In this document: positions 34,363-43,833 of the stretch, piece after piece | How positions within the stretch are numbered: position 1 is the stretch's first letter | Layout of the letters: every line of letters begins with the position of its first letter | NCBI RefSeq assembly: GCF_041435435.1 | Contig: NZ_CP108494.1 | Coordinates: 992,001 to 1,056,000 of the forward strand | Length of the DNA stretch: 64,000 bases | Source of the DNA: Streptomyces sp. NBC_01241 | GTDB lineage: Bacteria; Actinomycetota; Actinomycetes; Streptomycetales; Streptomycetaceae | Reading direction: 5' to 3' | The notes under the pieces: model-generated | Seen by the model: only the letters and a program-made list of their open reading frames with translations | Told to the model about the DNA's origin: nothing | Databases searched by the model: none | Made by a program: the position numbers and the translations under genes

Positions 34363-36798
34363 ATGGCACAGGGCACGGTCCAGGTGACGCACACCGGCAC
34401 ATCGCGGTGGCGGCGCCGCACAGGCGAATACGCCTCCCTCACCGCAGCCCTGGAGGCCGCGGCGGACGGGGATGTCCTCACCATCGCGCCCGGCACCTAC
34501 CGGGAGAATCTGGTTCTGCACCGGGCGGTGACATTGCGCGGCCCCGAGGGCTCGGCCGGCTCCGTACGGATCGCGCCCATCGACGGCGTGCCGCTGACGG
34601 TCCGCGCCTCCGCCGTCGTCTCGGACCTGCATGTGGAGGGCCAGGACTCGACGGCCCCGGCGCTGCTCGTCGAGGACGGCGCACCGGAGCTCGCGGACCT
34701 GCGGATAGTGACCCGCTCCGCCGCGGGGATCGAGGTGCGCGGTACGGCCCGGCCCACCGTGCGCCGTTGCACGGTCGACAACCCGGCCGGCGTCGGCATC
34801 GCCGTACTCGACGGTGCGGGCGGCGTGTTCGAGCAGTGCGAGGTCGTCTCGGCCGGCCAGTCCGGCGTTTCGGTGCGCGACGGTGCGCATCCGCGGCTGG
34901 AACGCTGCCGGATCCACCACGCGTCGGGCGCGGGACTCAGCGTCACCGGCGAGGGCAGCGGTCTGGAGGCCGTCGGCTGCGAGGTGTACGAGATCAAGGG
35001 CAGCGGGGTCCAGGTCACCGCTCGTGCGTCCGCCCACCTCACCGAGTGCACGGTGCACCGCACTTCGGCGGACGGCGTCACGCTCGACACCGACGCCGTC
35101 CTGACGCTGGCCGACTGCGACATCCACGACATCCCGGAGAACGCGGTGGATCTGCGTTCTCGTTCGGTCCTCACCCTGACCCGCTCCACGGTGCGCCGGT
35201 TCGGCCGCAACGGTCTTTCGGTCTGGGATCCCGGCACCCGGGTCGATGCCAACCAGTGCGAGATACATGACAGTACGGGCGACTACCCGGCTGTCTGGGT
35301 GAGCGACGGGGCGACGGTGATATTGGACTCCTGCCGGGTCCACGACGTGCCGGACGCCATCTTCGTGCTCGACCGGGGCTCGCGCGCCGACGTGGTCGAC
35401 AGCGATCTCTCCCAGGTCCGCAATACCGCGGTGTCGGTGAGCGACGGGGCGACCGCCCAGCTCGACGACTGCCGCATCCGCGAGGCGTCCACCGGCGCCT
35501 GGTTCCGCGACCACGGCAGCGGCGGCACGCTGAACAACTGCACCATCGATACCGCGCAGACCGGAGTGATCGTCACCAAGGGCGCCGACCCGACGATCGG
35601 GCGCTGCACGGTCACCTCGCCCACCGAGGCCGGTTTCTATGTCTCCGCCGAAGGCCGCGGCACCTTCCACAGCTGCCGGGTCACCGGCAGCGACGGTTAC
35701 GGTTTCCACGTGATGGACGGCTGCCGTACGACGCTGACCCGTTGCCGTACCGAGCGGTGTGCCCGCGGCGGCTACGAGTTCGCCGAGGGCGGCGCCCACG
35801 GCGACGGGCAGGGAGCGGGGCCCGTCGTGGAGGACTGCACGAGCGACGAGAGCGCGCTGCGCTCCCCCGCTCCCCCGGCCCCGGCCGTGCTGACGGCGAC
35901 CCAGTCGGCCCCCGGGCTGCTCGGCGGGATCCCGGGGCAGCGGGCCGCGGAGCCCGCCCCGGCCGAGGCTCCGGCCCCCGAGCCGGTGCGCGCGTCGGAC
36001 GCCGTTCTCGGGGAACTGGACGCGCTGGTGGGCCTGGACAGCGTGAAGCGGGAGGTGCGCGCCCTCACCGACATGATCGAGGTCGGCCGTCGGCGCCGGG
36101 AGGCCGGGCTCAAGGCCGCGTCGGTCCGGCGGCATCTCGTGTTCACCGGCTCGCCCGGCACCGGTAAGACCACTGTGGCCCGGCTGTACGGCGAGATCCT
36201 CGCCTCGCTCGGGGTGCTGGAGCGGGGCCATCTGGTCGAGGTGTCCCGCGTCGACCTGGTCGGCGAGCACATCGGCTCGACGGCCATCCGCACCCAGGAG
36301 GCGTTCGACCGGGCGCGCGGCGGGGTGCTGTTCGTCGACGAGGCGTACGCGCTGTCGCCCGAGGACTCCGGCCGGGACTTCGGCCGGGAGGCGATCGACA
36401 CGCTCGTGAAGCTGATGGAGGACCACCGGGACGCGGTGGTCGTCATCGTCGCCGGCTACACCCACGAGATGGAGCGATTCCTCACCATCAACCCCGGTGT
36501 GGCATCACGTTTCTCACGGACCATCACCTTCAGCGACTACGAGCCCGCCGAGCTGCTGCGGATCATCGAGCAGCAGGCCGAGGAGCACGAGTACAGCCTG
36601 GCCTCGGGGACCGGGGAAGCGCTGCTGAAGTACTTCACGGAGCTTCCCAAGGGCCCGGCGTTCGGCAACGGCCGTACCGCGCGCCAGACGTTCGAGTCGA
36701 TGGTGGAGCGGCATGCGGGCCGGGTCGCCCAGCTCGCCGATCCGAGCACGGACGAACTCAGCCTGCTCTACCCGGAGGATCTGCCCGAACTCCCGTGA
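34363..36798 (+). CDS. Right-handed beta-helix / AAA+ ATPase fusion protein
   Basis: 811 residues. Residues about 20-490 form repeated beta-helix rungs (many CxVxx-type turns such as [16 protein letters not shown] and [16 protein letters not shown]), with NosD/pectate-lyase-like spacing. After a Pro/Ala-rich linker comes a CbbX/SpoVK-type AAA+ domain: Walker [10 protein letters not shown] with Lys602, Walker [11 protein letters not shown] with Asp659 and Glu660, and sensor and arginine-finger segments (NPGVASRF). No signal peptide, so it is cytoplasmic. The helix may dock protein or polymer clients that the ATPase remodels; that is inference. Its end overlaps the convergent hydrolase gene by 31 bases. 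Confidence 0.88.
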   Translation: MAQGTVQVTHTGTSRWRRRTGEYASLTAALEAAADGDVLTIAPGTYRENLVLHRAVTLRGPEGSAGSVRIAPIDGVPLTVRASAVVSDLHVEGQDSTAPALLVEDGAPELADLRIVTRSAAGIEVRGTARPTVRRCTVDNPAGVGIAVLDGAGGVFEQCEVVSAGQSGVSVRDGAHPRLERCRIHHASGAGLSVTGEGSGLEAVGCEVYEIKGSGVQVTARASAHLTECTVHRTSADGVTLDTDAVLTLADCDIHDIPENAVDLRSRSVLTLTRSTVRRFGRNGLSVWDPGTRVDANQCEIHDSTGDYPAVWVSDGATVILDSCRVHDVPDAIFVLDRGSRADVVDSDLSQVRNTAVSVSDGATAQLDDCRIREASTGAWFRDHGSGGTLNNCTIDTAQTGVIVTKGADPTIGRCTVTSPTEAGFYVSAEGRGTFHSCRVTGSDGYGFHVMDGCRTTLTRCRTERCARGGYEFAEGGAHGDGQGAGPVVEDCTSDESALRSPAPPAPAVLTATQSAPGLLGGIPGQRAAEPAPAEAPAPEPVRASDAVLGELDALVGLDSVKREVRALTDMIEVGRRRREAGLKAASVRRHLVFTGSPGTGKTTVARLYGEILASLGVLERGHLVEVSRVDLVGEHIGSTAIRTQEAFDRARGGVLFVDEAYALSPEDSGRDFGREAIDTLVKLMEDHRDAVVVIVAGYTHEMERFLTINPGVASRFSRTITFSDYEPAELLRIIEQQAEEHEYSLASGTGEALLKYFTELPKGPAFGNGRTARQTFESMVERHAGRVAQLADPSTDELSLLYPEDLPELP

Positions 36799-39164
36799 TC
36801 CCGCAGGGCTTTCGGGGGTTCCTCCCCGTCCGCCTGGCGGGGCAGGACCGGGTCGAGCCGCTCCAGCAGTGCGGCCCGTTCCTCGGCGAAAACCGGGTCG
36901 GCCTGGTAGTCCGAGTGCCCCAGAACCGGTTCGGGCAGCGGATGTTCGGGGGTCCGCCCGTAGGCCAGGGGGTCCTTCAGCGGCCCCCGGTCCACCCCGG
37001 GCCCCGGTCCCTCGTCGAGCCGGACCCGGCCGCCGATCGGGTCGGTGGCCCGCCAGAGGTTGCGCCAGCAGTGCACGGACCGGTGCAGCCCGTGCAGCGG
37101 TCCGGGGCCGAAGTAGGCCGGGAACCAGCGCGCGTACAGCCGCTCGATCGGCGAACCGTAGGTGAGCAGGGCGACCCGGCTCCGGGTCTCCGGCGGCAGC
37201 TGCCAGACCGCGGACGCCGCGAGGACGCTGCCCTGGGAGTGGCCCGAGATGACGAGCCTGCCGCGGGTGAGCCCGGTCCAGCCGGACATCCGTGACGCCA
37301 GGTCGGGGACGGCGCGCTCGGCGTAGCAGGGCGGTGCGAAGGGATGGGCGGCGCGCGGCCAGAACGTACCGACGTCCCAGAGGATGCCGATGGTGCGCCG
37401 GGCGGAGGCGTCGCGGTAGGCGCGCCGTCCCCAGGTGACGAAGAGTACGAAGCCGAGCCCGATCATCCAGGAGCCGGTCGACTGGGCCGCTTCGGCGACG
37501 GACTCGATGAACGGGCCGCTGCCCTTCATCGCCAGGCCGGGCACCTCACCGCTCGCCCAGGCCCCGCCGACCGCCGCCGCACCGAGCAGCAGCGTGGCGC
37601 CGGAGACCGGGCCGAGGATCCAGGGCGCGGAGTCGGTGAGGGCCGCCGTGGCCCGGATCCGGGCGATCTGCCGGGTCCGGGCGGGGTCCGGCCGCTCCTG
37701 CCCGTACTCCCGGTCGATCTCGGGCTCCAGGGCGCGCGCGATGAGCCAGGTGCGTACGAGCAGCACGGTGCCGGGGACCGCCAACAGCACCAGGAGCACG
37801 GGGATGACCGAGGCCTGCCAGCTGAGCAGCACCGGGGGCCCTTCGATGAGGGCGCCGCGGCCCATGCCCGGGGTGCCGGAGCCGTCGAGCCAGTCGGCGA
37901 CGCGCTGGGCGACCCCGCCGGTCATGACGCCGCCGAGAGCGCAGGCGAGCATGGCGACCACCGGTCCGCCGAGTCCGTGCATGACGGTGCGGGGTTCCGG
38001 GATCTTTCGGTACAGGCCGAGTGACACCACGGCGAGGACGACGACGAGCACTCCCTGGCCGAGCGTGACGATGCTGAAAGTGACGTCACCGGGCAGGGCC
38101 CCCGCCGAGACCCAGGCGGGACGCGACCAGGCCGCGTACACCGCGGCGAGGACGAGCAGGACCAGGGCGCTGCCGGGCAGCCAGGTGATGAGGGCACGGT
38201 CGAGCCCGTTGTCGAGACTCCGCTCGCTGCGTCCGCGGCGGCAGACGACCCACAGCACGACGAGCGCGCCCAGGACCAGCGCCGCCTCGATCAGCGATCC
38301 GAGGACGCCGGGCACGGGGCCGGTGGCGGCGCGGTCGTGGCGGGCCGCGGCGCCCGCGACCGACGCGGCGACGGTGAGGAATCCGGCGGCGGTATGGGCG
38401 GCGCGCAGCCGGGCGACCAGCCGGCGGCCGTACCAGAACCCGGGCCGGGCGAGGGCCGGGCGGCTCCCGGCCGGGGTGGCGGAGGTGTTCGGATCGGGTG
38501 CGGTCTCCGGGTCGGCGTCGTCCGGTCCGGAGCCGGTGAGCGGGCGTTGCGATTCGTACGCGCTCCAGGTCCGGTTGGACAGGAACCAGAGCAGCCCGAC
38601 CAGCGCGGTGGGCACGAGCGCGGCGAGGGCGAGGCGTCGGCCCGGCTGGGACCACCAGCCGCCCTGTGCCGTCGACAGGAAGCCGAGCCAGGACCGCTGG
38701 TGCGAGCAGTCCGGCACGCCCGCGCACTGCCAGGCCGTCAGGTCGAGCGCGACCTCGCAGGCCGCCGCGGTCAGCAGGACCGTGAGGCTCAGGGCGACGA
38801 GCCGGACGAGGACCCCGTACAGGCGCACCGAGCGGGTGCGGCTCCGGGCGGTGGGGCGCATCCAGTGGGCGAGGTTGACCACCATGAACGGGAGCAGCAG
38901 CAGCCACAGGGCGCGGGAGCCGTTGCCGGAGGTGAGGTTGGACCAGCAGTAGGCCTCGGCGATGGGCCGGTCGCGGTACCGCTCGGGGTGCTGTTCGGCG
39001 TCCATGTCCCCGGCCCGCCGGTACATGGCGGCGGTCGCGTCGCCGGTGACCCGGACCGGCCGCGGATCGTCGAGCATCTCCTGCGGGGTGGCTCCGCCCA
39101 CGCCGTGGACCAGCAGTTCCAGCGCGGGCCTCGGACTCTGCGGGGCCTGGGTGACAGGTGCCAC
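36768..39164 (-). CDS. Polytopic membrane protein with split alpha/beta-hydrolase motifs
   Basis: About 798 residues. [17 protein letters not shown], an oxyanion-type HG motif, lies at about 16-32. The nucleophile elbow GHSQGS, with Ser643, lies in the last quarter, followed by [20 protein letters not shown]. Between them are ten or more membrane helices and charged loops. If the two motifs belong to one fold, the membrane region is a very large insertion. GTG 39164 is the chosen start; GTG 39224 is possible. The substrate is unknown (lipid or ester likely). Confidence 0.75.
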   Translation of the reverse strand: MAPVTQAPQSPRPALELLVHGVGGATPQEMLDDPRPVRVTGDATAAMYRRAGDMDAEQHPERYRDRPIAEAYCWSNLTSGNGSRALWLLLLPFMVVNLAHWMRPTARSRTRSVRLYGVLVRLVALSLTVLLTAAACEVALDLTAWQCAGVPDCSHQRSWLGFLSTAQGGWWSQPGRRLALAALVPTALVGLLWFLSNRTWSAYESQRPLTGSGPDDADPETAPDPNTSATPAGSRPALARPGFWYGRRLVARLRAAHTAAGFLTVAASVAGAAARHDRAATGPVPGVLGSLIEAALVLGALVVLWVVCRRGRSERSLDNGLDRALITWLPGSALVLLVLAAVYAAWSRPAWVSAGALPGDVTFSIVTLGQGVLVVVLAVVSLGLYRKIPEPRTVMHGLGGPVVAMLACALGGVMTGGVAQRVADWLDGSGTPGMGRGALIEGPPVLLSWQASVIPVLLVLLAVPGTVLLVRTWLIARALEPEIDREYGQERPDPARTRQIARIRATAALTDSAPWILGPVSGATLLLGAAAVGGAWASGEVPGLAMKGSGPFIESVAEAAQSTGSWMIGLGFVLFVTWGRRAYRDASARRTIGILWDVGTFWPRAAHPFAPPCYAERAVPDLASRMSGWTGLTRGRLVISGHSQGSVLAASAVWQLPPETRSRVALLTYGSPIERLYARWFPAYFGPGPLHGLHRSVHCWRNLWRATDPIGGRVRLDEGPGPGVDRGPLKDPLAYGRTPEHPLPEPVLGHSDYQADPVFAEERAALLERLDPVLPRQADGEEPPKALRDHGSSGRSSG

Positions 39165-39352
39165 TGGAGTGACTCGCTCTCTCGGTCGTGGGGGAAGGTG
39201 CTGATACGCGGTCACCAGGATCACGGATGACGGCCGGTGTACGCACCGCTCTCACGGAATCTCCCCGGTGCGGCGGCCGGCGACACCGCGTGGCAGGATG
39301 ACCCCGTTCCGAAGAGAATGTTGCGCTGTCTGAAGGAAGGACCGGACCGGCG

Positions 39353-40189
39353 TTGAGCGAGAATCAGAACCTGCTCGCGGAGCAGCGGCGCGCCCTGATC
39401 CTCGACGAGGTGCGCAGGCGTGGTGGGGTCCGGGTCAATGAGCTGACCCGCAGGCTGAACGTCTCGGACATGACCGTCCGCCGGGATCTGGACGCGCTGG
39501 CCCGCCAGGGTGTGATCGAGAAGGTGCACGGCGGGGCCGTACCGGTGGTCGAGGCCAGTACGCACGAGCCCGGTTTCGAGGCCAAGTCGGCACTGGAGCT
39601 GACCGCCAAGGAGGACATCGCGCGGGCGGCCGCCGCGATGGCGGTGCCCGGTACCGCCATCGCGCTCTCCGGTGGTACGACGACGTACGCGCTCGCCCAG
39701 CATCTGCTGGACGTACCGGATCTGACGGTGGTGACCAATTCGGTGCGGGTCGCCGATGTGTTCCACTGCGCGCAGCACTCGGGATCCGCGGGCGGGGCGC
39801 GTGCCGGGGCCGCCACGGTGGTGCTCACCGGTGGGGTACGGACGCCGTCGGACTCCCTGGTCGGCCCGGTCGCGGATCAGGCGATCGCCTCGCTCCACTT
39901 CGATGTGCTGTTCCTCGGGGTGCACGGCATCTCGGTGGAGGCCGGTCTGTCGACGCCGAATCTGGCGGAGGCCGAGACGAACCGCCGTTTCGTCCAGTCG
40001 GCACGGCGCGTCGTGGTGGTCGCCGACCACACCAAGTGGGGCACGGTGGGACTGAGTTCGTTCGCGACCCTGGCGCAGGTGGACACGTTCGTGACGGACG
40101 CGGGTCTGTCGGCCGTCGCCCGTGAGGAGATCGAGGAGCATCTGCCGAGCCTGCTGGTGGCGGGCCGGATCGCGGACGACGTTTCCTAG
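39353..40189 (+). CDS. DeoR/GlpR family transcriptional regulator
   Basis: 278 residues starting at TTG. The helix-turn-helix is RVNELTRRLNVSDMTVRRDL at about 27-47, followed by IEKVHGGAV. The DeoR_C sugar-phosphate sensor has LSGGTTTYALAQHL, LTGGV, FLGVHGIS and ADHTKWG. AAGGAAGG lies about 12 bases upstream. Such proteins usually repress sugar-phosphate genes; none lies adjacent, so the target is unknown. Confidence 0.88.
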   Translation: MSENQNLLAEQRRALILDEVRRRGGVRVNELTRRLNVSDMTVRRDLDALARQGVIEKVHGGAVPVVEASTHEPGFEAKSALELTAKEDIARAAAAMAVPGTAIALSGGTTTYALAQHLLDVPDLTVVTNSVRVADVFHCAQHSGSAGGARAGAATVVLTGGVRTPSDSLVGPVADQAIASLHFDVLFLGVHGISVEAGLSTPNLAEAETNRRFVQSARRVVVVADHTKWGTVGLSSFATLAQVDTFVTDAGLSAVAREEIEEHLPSLLVAGRIADDVS

Positions 40190-40287
40190 CGCCCCTCCCA
40201 GGCTTTGCCCGTCGCGGCACCGGCGGCCGGGCGGTGTGTCGGTTCCGCTCAGCTCGGACCGGGCGGTGCACGGCCTAGGATCGGGCT

Positions 40288-40740
40288 GTGGCCGTCTTCC
40301 GGATCGAGCGTTTCACGCATCTGCCCACGGCCGAGTCCTGGCGCCGGGTGACGGACTGGGAACGGCACGCGGCGAGGGTGCCGCTGACCACGATCACCGT
40401 CCCCACGGGGCTGCCGACCGGGATGGGGACCGTCTTCGTGGCGCGTACGGGCGTGGGTCCGCTGGGTTTCGACGATCCGATGGAAGTGGTGCGCTGGACC
40501 CCGCCCGCCGTCGGGCGCGCGGGGCTGTGCCGGCTGGAGAAGCGCGGTTCGCTGGTGCGGGGCCGGGCGTCGATCGATGTGTATCCCACGGATTCCGGAT
40601 CCCATGTGGTGTGGGTGGAGGAGCTGAGTGTCCGGCTGCTGCCGCGGTGGGCCGATCCGTTGATCGCCGTGGCGGGCCGCCGGGTCTTCGGCCGGGTGCT
40701 CGACGGCCTGCTCGACCCTCCGGCGGGTCCGGGTCCATAG
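40288..40740 (+). CDS. SRPBCC family protein
   Basis: 150 residues with the START/polyketide-cyclase-like pattern: FRIERFTHLPTAESWRRVTD, TVFVARTG, MEVVRWTPP and a C-terminal helix WADPLIAVAGRRVFGRVL. Starts at GTG. SRPBCC proteins form a deep hydrophobic pocket and may bind or modify a lipid or polyketide. The ligand is unknown. A second SRPBCC gene lies 128 bases downstream. Confidence 0.8.
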   Translation: MAVFRIERFTHLPTAESWRRVTDWERHAARVPLTTITVPTGLPTGMGTVFVARTGVGPLGFDDPMEVVRWTPPAVGRAGLCRLEKRGSLVRGRASIDVYPTDSGSHVVWVEELSVRLLPRWADPLIAVAGRRVFGRVLDGLLDPPAGPGP

Positions 40741-40868
40741 CTCGGCGTGCGAGCGCCCGACCACATAACGTCCTTACGAACAGGGACATCTGACGGTGCG
40801 ACAGCTATGGTGTGCGCGACCTGTACGACCCCGTACGCCGCTGACCTACCGCACGGGAGGTGCGATCC

Positions 40869-41348
40869 GTGCCACGCCGACTCCGTTCCGTGGGCCTCGA
40901 TTTCGTCGAGTCCGCCGCCCTGCGACTGGTCTTCGACGCCGAGGTGTCCGCGCCTCCCGAGGCGGTCTACCGTGCGCTCGCCGACGACGTGGCGGGCTGG
41001 CCGAGCTGGTTCACCTCGGTGACTACGGCCCGGCCCATCGAGGAGGGCGCGGGCCGCGAGGTCCGGCTCAGGGGCGGCGCGGTGCTGCGCGAGTCGATCC
41101 TCGCGGCCGAGCCCGGCGAGCGGTACGCCTACCGGGTCGACGAGTCCAACGCCCCTGGTCCGAAAGCCCTGGTGGAGGAGTGGCGGCTCACTCCGGCCGG
41201 GACCGGGACGCGGGTGCGGTGGACGTTCGCCGCCGACGGTTCCGCGCCCTTCCGCTTCACCCTGCGGCTGGCCCGGCCGGGAATGGGCCGGGCGTTTCGG
41301 AACGCCGTGCGCAATCTCGACAGGCGGCTGGCCGCGCCCGCGGCCTGA
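40869..41348 (+). CDS. SRPBCC family protein
   Basis: 159 residues: LRLVFDAEVSAPPEAVYRAL, VAGWPSWFTSV, ESILAAEPGERYAYRV, VEEWRLTPAGTGTRVRWTF and a long C-terminal helix. This is a typical polyketide cyclase/dehydrase-like (Polyketide_cyc2) protein. GGGAGG lies eight bases before the GTG, which favours this start over GTG 40860. It may share a ligand type with the preceding SRPBCC gene, although the two proteins are not close in sequence. Confidence 0.83.
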   Translation: MPRRLRSVGLDFVESAALRLVFDAEVSAPPEAVYRALADDVAGWPSWFTSVTTARPIEEGAGREVRLRGGAVLRESILAAEPGERYAYRVDESNAPGPKALVEEWRLTPAGTGTRVRWTFAADGSAPFRFTLRLARPGMGRAFRNAVRNLDRRLAAPAA

Positions 41349-41385
41349 GTGCGGCGCGGACCGGGCGTACCGCGCTCCGTCCGTG

Positions 41386-42519
41386 CTATCCGGGCCAGTT
41401 GCCGCTGCTCAGGAAGGATTCGATGGTCCGCGTGTACGGGGCGATGTCCAGGCCCTGTTCGGCGAGCCAGCTGTCGGAGTAGTACTTGTCGAGGTAGCGG
41501 TCGCCCGGGTCGCAGAACAGGGTGACGATGCTGCCGGTACCGCCCTGTTCGACCATCTCCGCGACCAGTTTGAACGCGCTCCACAGCCCGGTGCCGGTGG
41601 AGCCGCCCGCCTTCCGGCCGATGGCCCCCTCCAGGGCGCGCACGGCCGCGACACTGGCCGCGTCCGGCACCTTCATCATCCGGTCGATGGCCCCGGGCAC
41701 GAAGCTCGGCTCCATCCGGGGCCTGCCGATGCCCTCGATCCGGGAGCCGCAGTCGCTGGTGGCCAGGAGGTCGTGGTGGGTCCAGCCGTCGAAGAAACAG
41801 GAGTTCTCCGGGTCGGGCACACAGATCCGGGTGTCGAACTGCATGTAGTGCACATAGCGGGCGATGGTCGCCGAGGTACCGCCGGTTCCGGCGGTGGCGA
41901 CGATCCACGTCGGCTCCGGGTAGCGCTCCAGCCTCAGCTGCTGGTAGATCGACTCGGCGATGTTGTTGTTGCCGCGCCAGTCGGTGGCCCGTTCGGCGTA
42001 GGTGAACTGGTCCATGTAATGACCGCCGGTGTCGGCGGCCAGCATGGCGGACTCCTCGTACAGCTTCCGTGAATCGTCGACGAAGTGGCAACGGCCGCCG
42101 TGGAATTCGATCAGCCGGCACTTCTCGGAGCTGGTGGTACGGGGCATCACGGCGATGAACGGCACACCGATCAGCTTGGCGAAGTACGCCTCCGACACGG
42201 CCGTCGAACCGCTGGACGCCTCGATCACCGGCCTGCCCGGCCGGATCCAGCCGTTGCAGAGCCCGTAGAGGAAGAGCGAGCGGGCCAGACGGTGCTTGAG
42301 GCTGCCGGTGGGGTGCGTCGATTCGTCCTTGAGGTAGAGGTCGATGCCCCAGGTCTCGGGCAGCGGGAAGCGCAGCAGGTGGGTGTCGGCGGAACGGTTG
42401 GCGTCGGCCTGGACCTTGCGGACGGCCTCCTTGAGCCAGGCCCGGTACTCGGGGTCGGAGCGGTCGATGTCGATGGTCGCCGCGACCCGGCCGTCGTCTG
42501 TGTGCTTTGCGGTGCCCAT
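41386..42519 (-). CDS. PLP-dependent cysteine synthase-family enzyme (Cds1-like cysteine desulfhydrase)
   Basis: 377 residues of PLP fold type II. The Schiff-base lysine is Lys75 in [11 protein letters not shown], and the substrate and phosphate loops are [12 protein letters not shown] and [11 protein letters not shown]. The extra C-terminal region and motifs such as [20 protein letters not shown] match the actinobacterial group that includes Mycobacterium Cds1, which degrades cysteine to pyruvate, ammonia and sulfide. AGGAGG lies about nine bases before the ATG. A cystathionine beta-synthase-like reaction cannot be excluded. Confidence 0.82.
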   Translation of the reverse strand: MGTAKHTDDGRVAATIDIDRSDPEYRAWLKEAVRKVQADANRSADTHLLRFPLPETWGIDLYLKDESTHPTGSLKHRLARSLFLYGLCNGWIRPGRPVIEASSGSTAVSEAYFAKLIGVPFIAVMPRTTSSEKCRLIEFHGGRCHFVDDSRKLYEESAMLAADTGGHYMDQFTYAERATDWRGNNNIAESIYQQLRLERYPEPTWIVATAGTGGTSATIARYVHYMQFDTRICVPDPENSCFFDGWTHHDLLATSDCGSRIEGIGRPRMEPSFVPGAIDRMMKVPDAASVAAVRALEGAIGRKAGGSTGTGLWSAFKLVAEMVEQGGTGSIVTLFCDPGDRYLDKYYSDSWLAEQGLDIAPYTRTIESFLSSGNWPG

Positions 42520-42725
42520 CAACGCGTTCCTCCTCGTATCACCGGACTCTCGCCGTCAACGATATTCCCCCTACCTGCAGAAACGTTCACTTTGATGCTC
42601 CATAGCCCTGCCTTGGCCCGGCCGGACAGAACGGCTGCCGCATTACTCCGGGACGCGGCCTGGCGCGCAGGTCCCGGATGCGTGCAGACTTCCGACAGAG
42701 GCGTTACGAAGGGGGCGAAGCAGTC

Positions 42726-43043
42726 ATGCCGGAAACGGAGTTCAGCGCGACGGGGGTACGGATCGAGCGGTGGGCCCGCTCGCTCACGAGGGCCGGGCAG
42801 GTCGTCGTCAAGGACGGCAGGCTGGCCCTGCTGACCAGTTACGGACGGGAGATCGACAGCGCCCCGGTGGTGGCGGTGAGCGCGGGCAGGCCGTGGTTCG
42901 CCGGAGCAGGGGCGGCCGTGGCGCGTCTCAACGGGACGCGGTACCGGCTGACGATGGGGCAGCGCAACCACGGTCCGGACACGGCCGGACCGGCCCACCG
43001 CTTCCTCGAGACGCTGCGGAGCGCGGGCGGCCGGATGATCTGA
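42726..43043 (+). CDS. Conserved hypothetical protein
   Basis: 105 residues: GVRIERWARSLTRAGQVVVK, DGRLALLTSYGREIDSAPV, GTRYRLTMGQRN. No signal peptide or membrane segment; alpha/beta pattern. GAAGGGGG lies upstream of the ATG. I recall similar short proteins in other streptomycetes but no function. It lies divergently from the PLP enzyme. Confidence 0.7.
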   Translation: MPETEFSATGVRIERWARSLTRAGQVVVKDGRLALLTSYGREIDSAPVVAVSAGRPWFAGAGAAVARLNGTRYRLTMGQRNHGPDTAGPAHRFLETLRSAGGRMI

Positions 43044-43232
43044 CGGAGCAACCCCGCCGGGACAGCGCGAGTTGCACAGCCGTGGCCCCTGAGCGACATT
43101 GGTCACATGTCACTCATGGTTCATCAGCGGTGACACTGAGATCCGTCACCGCCGGTCCGGATTCAGCGGTTCGTCGTCTGCTGGATCCGTCCCTCTCGTC
43201 TTCTTCCGGACCTATTTCGGGGAGTCGCAGCC

Positions 43233-43757
43233 GTGATCAGCGAGCCAAGCAGGCACTGCACGGTGGAGCTCCAGGCCCTGCCGTCGCGGATCGGTCAGGT
43301 CCGCAGAATCGTTTCAGCGCAGTTGCGCTACTGGCATCTCGATCCGTTGATCGACCATGCGGCGCTCGGCGTCACCGAACTGCTGACCAATGTCCACCGG
43401 CATGCCCAGCCGGACAAGTCGTGCACCGTCGAGATCGAGTTGCTGCTCGAACGGCTGACGGTGTCCGTCCACGACCACGACCCGCGGCTGCCGACCGTGT
43501 GCGACCCCAGTGCGTCCAGTACGTCGGGGCGCGGGCTCGCGCTGATCGCCGCGGTCAGCGAGAGCTGGGGCGTCCGCCCGAGCGGCGGGGCCGGGAAGGT
43601 CGTCTGGTTCACCCTTCCGGCACCTCCTCCCCTGTTCACCGGGCGGCCACCGCACTCGGTGTACGGGGCGACCACGGACGGGCCGTTCGAGCCGGACGCC
43701 GTCACGTATCTGGAGAGCCGTACACCCTCCGTCGCCCGGTCGGCGGTGGTCGGGTAG
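43233..43757 (+). CDS. HATPase_c_2 ATP-binding regulatory protein
   Basis: 174 residues with an anti-sigma-factor-type GHKL ATPase: N-box VTELLTNVHRHAQPDK, G1 VHDHDPRLP (the usual D is kept), G2 TSGRGLALIAAVSESWGV and C-terminal GKVVWFTL. These RsbW/SpoIIAB relatives are abundant in Streptomyces and bind sigma factors or anti-anti-sigma proteins, phosphorylating the latter. No partner gene is adjacent. GTG start after GGGGAG. Confidence 0.85.
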   Translation: MISEPSRHCTVELQALPSRIGQVRRIVSAQLRYWHLDPLIDHAALGVTELLTNVHRHAQPDKSCTVEIELLLERLTVSVHDHDPRLPTVCDPSASSTSGRGLALIAAVSESWGVRPSGGAGKVVWFTLPAPPPLFTGRPPHSVYGATTDGPFEPDAVTYLESRTPSVARSAVVG

Positions 43758-43758
43758 C

Positions 43759-43806
43759 GGAAATGGAGGAGCGGGGCGCCGTCCGGCGCCCCGCTCCTCC
43801 ATTTCC
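43759..43806. terminator. 22-bp perfect hairpin between convergent genes
   Basis: Arms at 43759-43780 and 43785-43806 pair perfectly over 22 bases around a GTCC loop. It lies between the ends of the ATPase-domain gene and the FtsX gene, so it can stop transcription from both sides. Confidence 0.95.
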
Positions 43807-43833
43807 GTGCGCTGTTCGGCGCCTTTCCGTGCG

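Noticed and set aside
34249..36465. A 738-codon open frame on the minus strand
   Set aside because: Antisense to the beta-helix/AAA+ gene; low-complexity composition.
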